DNA of 36,625 nucleotides, from positions 1 through 36,625 of the forward strand of contig JBBQXF010000045.1 of the NCBI GenBank assembly GCA_038209965.1, read 5' to 3'. The notes under the pieces were generated by a model. That model had not been told where the DNA came from. It did no database searches and was given only the letters and a program-made list of their open reading frames with translations. The DNA comes from JALONO01 sp038209965 (GTDB lineage Bacteria; Bacteroidota; Bacteroidia; Cytophagales; Thermoflexibacteraceae). Every line of letters begins with the position of its first letter. Position 1 is the stretch's first letter. The position numbers and the translations under genes are program-made. Of the stretch, positions 33,864 through 36,625 are shown piece by piece.

Positions 33864-34417
33864 AACTCTTTCATGGGGAAAACCAGCCGCTTCCCCACCA
33901 TTGTCCAATAACGCGAAATTAACCCAAAGTGGATAAAACTGTCTGTTGCTGACAATAATTAACGGGCGGCAAAGCTTGGTCTGCTGGCACTCGCCAGGCG
34001 GTACATGGGCAGGTTGGCCCGGCCGGGGCATTGATCAGGCCGGCTGCTTAAAACCAACGGTCGGTCAGACCACCGCTTTCGCATCCTGCTGTGCCTACTT
34101 TGGCATTTGGCGTTACGAACTACCCCAACAACAAGTGAATCTTGGCTTTTTTAGCTAGCTTTATGGCGTTTATCACTCGGTATATCGAAATAAACGCAAC
34201 TGCCATGATCAAGGCCGCTAAAATCGTCCACAAAGAAGAGGACAGGGTAAAAGTCGGCTTTCCCCACCATCACGTTAATGCGTTTGCCAAAGGCTTTGCG
34301 GGGCAACCATTGCGGGGCAACCTCTGACGGGGGCAACCTTTGCCAAATAAAAAAATCTCTTAAAAAAATAATTTGGAGGTTTGAAAAGAGATTTTTATCT
34401 TTGGAGCAGTAAATTTT
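33864..34417. other. Gene-poor junction DNA
   Basis: No convincing gene. Small frames (plus 34142-34327, minus 34151-34426) have no family features. It includes the GGGGCAACC repeats at 34296-34338. Base composition drifts from the GC-richer chromosome on the left to the AT-richer island on the right. Confidence 0.5.
34296..34338 (+). repeat. Short tandem repeat TTGCGGGGCAACC
   Basis: Two exact 13-bp copies (34296-34308, 34310-34322) with a 14-bp period and a third, altered copy GACGGGGGCAACC (34326-34338). Each unit is itself a small palindrome (TTGC..GCAA). Confidence 0.8.
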
Positions 34418-34731
34418 GTGCGTCAACGTGAGGGTTACATAGCGTTAAGCTGACAAGCAATTTGGGTAAACAGCCTGAAAATTAGCCTCTTGAAGGAAGG
34501 GTTAAGGTGGCGAAGTTTTCGCTGGTTACTACTGAGCACCGCAAGGACAAGGTAGGAAATAAACTACCAGAAGCTAAACGTTGGGGCGGTATGGCCCGGT
34601 AGCATAGCGGAGCGTTTTATCGTGTTGGGTAAATTAGTAGAAATACCTGCCGATAAATCGGGAATAAACGCAAAGGGTTGCGCTTATACGGATGTTGGCT
34701 TATATTTACGAATTGTAAAAGCGCAATGAGC
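34418..34731 (+). mobile_element. Probable 5' fragment of a group II intron (ribozyme domain I region), no reverse transcriptase
   Basis: The stretch begins GTGCGTC, which fits the conserved 5' end of group II introns (GUGYG). About 310 nt follow with dense pairing and no coding frame: AGCGTTAAGCT (34442-34452 region) pairs with AGCTAAACGTT about 130 nt later with one mismatch and one wobble; local hairpins GGCGAA/TTCGCT, GGTAG/CTACC, CCGAT/ATCGG, CGCAA/TTGCG and TTTAC/GTAAA; and a perfect long stem TTGCGCTT (34678-34685) / AAGCGCAA (34719-34726). The segment GAGCACCGCAAGGACAAGG resembles domain I sequence of bacterial introns. No domain V hairpin, 3' end or reverse-transcriptase gene follows before hsdM, so the element is truncated. 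Structure is seen; the intron identity is inference. Confidence 0.6.
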
Positions 34732-34733
34732 AA

Positions 34734-34795
34734 TAATACAAAAGTATGACATCAAAATTTATTAGCTAAAAGCTTGGTAATACAAAAAGTATGAC
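34734..34795 (+). repeat. Direct repeat TAATACAAAA(A)GTATGACA
   Basis: Copies at 34734-34751 and 34778-34795 differ by one extra A. Each contains the small palindrome ATAC-AAAA-GTAT. They sit just after the intron-like segment and about 310 nt upstream of hsdM. Confidence 0.75.
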
Positions 34796-35107
34796 AAAAC
34801 TTTCTCATATTAGAGAGTTACCAGTAATACTATTGCTACAGTGCAGACAATAAACTAAAATGCTAAAACGGACAGATAAAATCCCAACGCTTCGCAAAAT
34901 TAAAAGAACTACAAGCCGACCCACAAGCCAACGCGTTTGCAGCACATTTAATTTTGCCCAACCGCATCCACCTGTCTGCGTGCAGCGTACAGGCAGAAAG
35001 CCCACCCACCACCCGACCAGTGGACAGCAGACAATTTGACGGCAACTTTTGACAATAACAGGGTTTAAAAAACTAACTTTACGACCTAAAAAATAAAGAC
35101 AAACTCA
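34796..35107. other. 312-nt region upstream of hsdM
   Basis: No supported gene; a 59-codon plus-strand frame from 34860 is basic and low in complexity, probably chance. A hairpin CTGTCTG/CAGGCAG lies near 34972-34996. A -7-like TAACTTTA (35074-35081) sits 27 nt before the hsdM ATG and is the best promoter candidate, one base off consensus. Confidence 0.45.
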
Positions 35108-36625
35108 ATGAGTGAAGATTATAAAAGAGTATTAGAAGCCCAACTTTGGAGCATTGCCAATACACTACGTGGCAAAATGAATGCGGACGAATTCCGTGAT
35201 TATATTTTGGGCTTTATTTTCTATAAATACCTAAGCGAGAAAATGAACATTTTTGCCAATGAAATATTGAAACAAGACAATATTAAATTTAAAGACATAA
35301 CACCAAAAAAAGCAGATGGCAAAGAATTTATTGAAGCCATTAAAGAAGAAGCATTGGAGAAATTAGGGTACTTTTTAAGACCAGAAGAATTGTTTACAGA
35401 AGTTGCGAAACGTGGCAAAGGCGAAAATGAAGACGATGTTGACAAATTTGACGAAAGCAAAACCAATTTTATTTTAGAGGACTTACAAAAAATCCTTACC
35501 AATATCCAGTTAAGTACAATGGGTACAGAAAGCGAAGAGGATTTTGACAATCTCTTTGAGGATATGGATTTGAACAGTACTAAACTTGGTAAAACCCCCG
35601 AAGCAAGAAATGCAATCATTGCAAAAGTGCTAACGCATCTTGACAAAATTGATTTTATGTTAGAGACGCACGGCCGTGAATCTCAACATGAAAATGACGT
35701 TTTAGGCGATGCTTACGAATATTTGATTGGACAGTTTGCCAGTGGTGCAGGAAAAAAAGCAGGTGAATTTTATACACCACAACAGGTTTCAATGGTTTTG
35801 GCAAAATTAGTAACCACAGGCAAAAGCAAACTAAAAACAGTTTACGACCCAACCTGCGGTTCGGGTTCTTTACTGTTACGGGTAGCAAAGGAAGTAAAAG
35901 AGGTAAGCAACTTTTACGGTCAGGAAATGAACCGCACCACCTACAACCTTGCCCGAATGAATATGATTTTGCACGGTGTGCATTACCTGAAATTTGACAT
36001 AAAACAAGAGGACACATTAGAGCATCCGCAACATATCGACAAACAATTTGAAGCCATTGTTGCAAATCCACCATTTTCGGCACAATGGAGTGCAAACCCA
36101 TTATTTACAAGTGACGACCGTTTTAGCCAATACGGAAAATTAGCCCCAAGCAGTAAAGCCGATTATGCTTTTGTGCAACACATGATTTACCATTTGGCTG
36201 ACAATGGCACAATGGCAATTGTTTTGCCTCACGGTGCATTATTCCGTGGTGGGGCAGAACAGCACATTCGTAAATATTTGATTGAGGACAAAAACTATTT
36301 AGATGCTGTAATTGGCTTGCCTGCCAATTTGTTTTACGGCACAAGCATTCCCACCTGCATAATGGTGTACAAAAAATGCCGTGAGTACCCCGAAGATGTG
36401 TTGTTTATTGATGCCAGCCAACATTTTGAGAAAGTGAAAACTCAAAGCATTTTGCTCGACAAGCATATTGAGAAAATAATATCTACCTACCGAAACCGCA
36501 CCGAAGAAGATAAATACAGCAAACGTGCTTCGCTTCAAACCATAATCGAAAACGACTACAACCTTAATAGACCTCGTTATGTTGACACCTTCGAAGCTGA
36601 AGATAGCATTGATATTAACGCCATA
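35108..36625 (+). CDS. hsdM: Type I restriction-modification system methylase subunit HsdM, 3' end beyond window
   Basis: N6-adenine DNA methyltransferase subunit that, with HsdS, modifies the target and, with HsdR, forms the restriction complex. The frame is open for 506 codons from the ATG at 35108 to the window end; the usual length is about 500-530, so it is nearly complete. N-terminal HsdM helical domain (LEAQLWSIANTLRGKMNADEFRDYILGFIFYKYLSEK), then the SAM-binding motif I DPTCGSGS (D247-S254), preceded by AGEFYTPQQVS, and the catalytic motif IV NPPF (N320-F323). VLPHGALFRGGAEQHIRKYLIE and IGLPANLFYGTSIPTC are typical of the family. Codon use is visibly more AT-rich than in the genes to the left, consistent with acquisition by transfer. 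hsdS and hsdR should lie to the right. Confidence 0.95.
   Translation, partial: MSEDYKRVLEAQLWSIANTLRGKMNADEFRDYILGFIFYKYLSEKMNIFANEILKQDNIKFKDITPKKADGKEFIEAIKEEALEKLGYFLRPEELFTEVAKRGKGENEDDVDKFDESKTNFILEDLQKILTNIQLSTMGTESEEDFDNLFEDMDLNSTKLGKTPEARNAIIAKVLTHLDKIDFMLETHGRESQHENDVLGDAYEYLIGQFASGAGKKAGEFYTPQQVSMVLAKLVTTGKSKLKTVYDPTCGSGSLLLRVAKEVKEVSNFYGQEMNRTTYNLARMNMILHGVHYLKFDIKQEDTLEHPQHIDKQFEAIVANPPFSAQWSANPLFTSDDRFSQYGKLAPSSKADYAFVQHMIYHLADNGTMAIVLPHGALFRGGAEQHIRKYLIEDKNYLDAVIGLPANLFYGTSIPTCIMVYKKCREYPEDVLFIDASQHFEKVKTQSILLDKHIEKIISTYRNRTEEDKYSKRASLQTIIENDYNLNRPRYVDTFEAEDSIDINAI

Noticed and set aside
34151..34426. 91-codon minus-strand frame in junction DNA
   Set aside because: Crosses the GGGGCAACC repeats, shows no domain, and its upstream part overlaps the start of the intron-like segment.
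34418..34731. Integron attC site reading of the TAAACGTTGGGGCGG region
   Set aside because: Lacks paired RYYYAAC/GTTRRRY ends flanking a cassette; the wider long-range pairing fits a group II intron better.
34860..35040. 59-codon plus-strand frame upstream of hsdM
   Set aside because: Basic, low-complexity, Thr/Arg/Pro-rich, no start signal; looks like chance.

Overview
The window looks like a chromosomal segment from a member of the Bacteroidota. Evidence: a large secreted protein with a type IX secretion (T9SS) C-terminal domain; promoters fitting the Bacteroidota pattern (TTG, 19 nt, TAnnTTTG) with no clear Shine-Dalgarno sequences; and typical gene families of the phylum (bacterial GH3, DUF4136 lipoprotein, TonB-like energy transducer, short HPF beside a Xer recombinase, HMG-CoA synthase, an odd arginase-fold 'formimidoylglutamase'). 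I cannot place it below phylum from sequence alone.

Layout. 1-1319: C-terminal part of an outer-membrane beta-barrel (OmpP1/FadL type), cut by the left edge. 1780-4398: ClpB chaperone. 4514-6460: ComF-type phosphoribosyltransferase (minus), divergent from a small conserved protein and exonuclease III. 6693-8956: peptide-type ABC substrate-binding lipoprotein, then GcvH with a well-formed promoter and terminator. 9086-12146: a 700-residue acidic protein with two EF-hand/dockerin-like repeats, followed 1 nt later by a ZnuA/TroA-type metal-binding lipoprotein. 12663-14186: GH3-family enzyme (minus). 14486-17830: 1114-residue T9SS cargo protein with an SGNH hydrolase and an alpha/beta hydrolase that lacks its nucleophile. 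17899-19917: hpf, xer recombinase and a lipoprotein on the minus strand. 20163-22377: RseP protease and a DUF4136 lipoprotein. 22635-26646: EamA transporter, secreted alpha/beta hydrolase, arginase-fold protein and a membrane protein. 26821-29132: WD40 protein, DivIVA-like protein, FolB. 29326-33680: HMG-CoA synthase (minus), Kup potassium transporter, TonB-like protein (minus).

From about 33.86 kb the character changes. A 42-codon C-terminal stub of an AlkD-type DNA repair gene marks where the resident chromosome is interrupted. It is followed by gene-poor, repeat-bearing DNA, a roughly 310-nt structured stretch that looks like the 5' domain of a group II intron without its reverse transcriptase, and then an AT-rich type I restriction-modification methylase gene (hsdM) that runs off the right edge. 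I read this as one end of an acquired restriction-modification island.

The window is mostly housekeeping and envelope functions in short one- to three-gene units, many closed by strong intrinsic terminators. The most unusual items are the composite T9SS protein (SGNH domain apparently nested in a cadherin-like fold, plus a dead-looking hydrolase), the intracellular EF-hand repeat protein, the arginase-fold protein that keeps only one of two metal sites, and the island boundary with its intron fragment.
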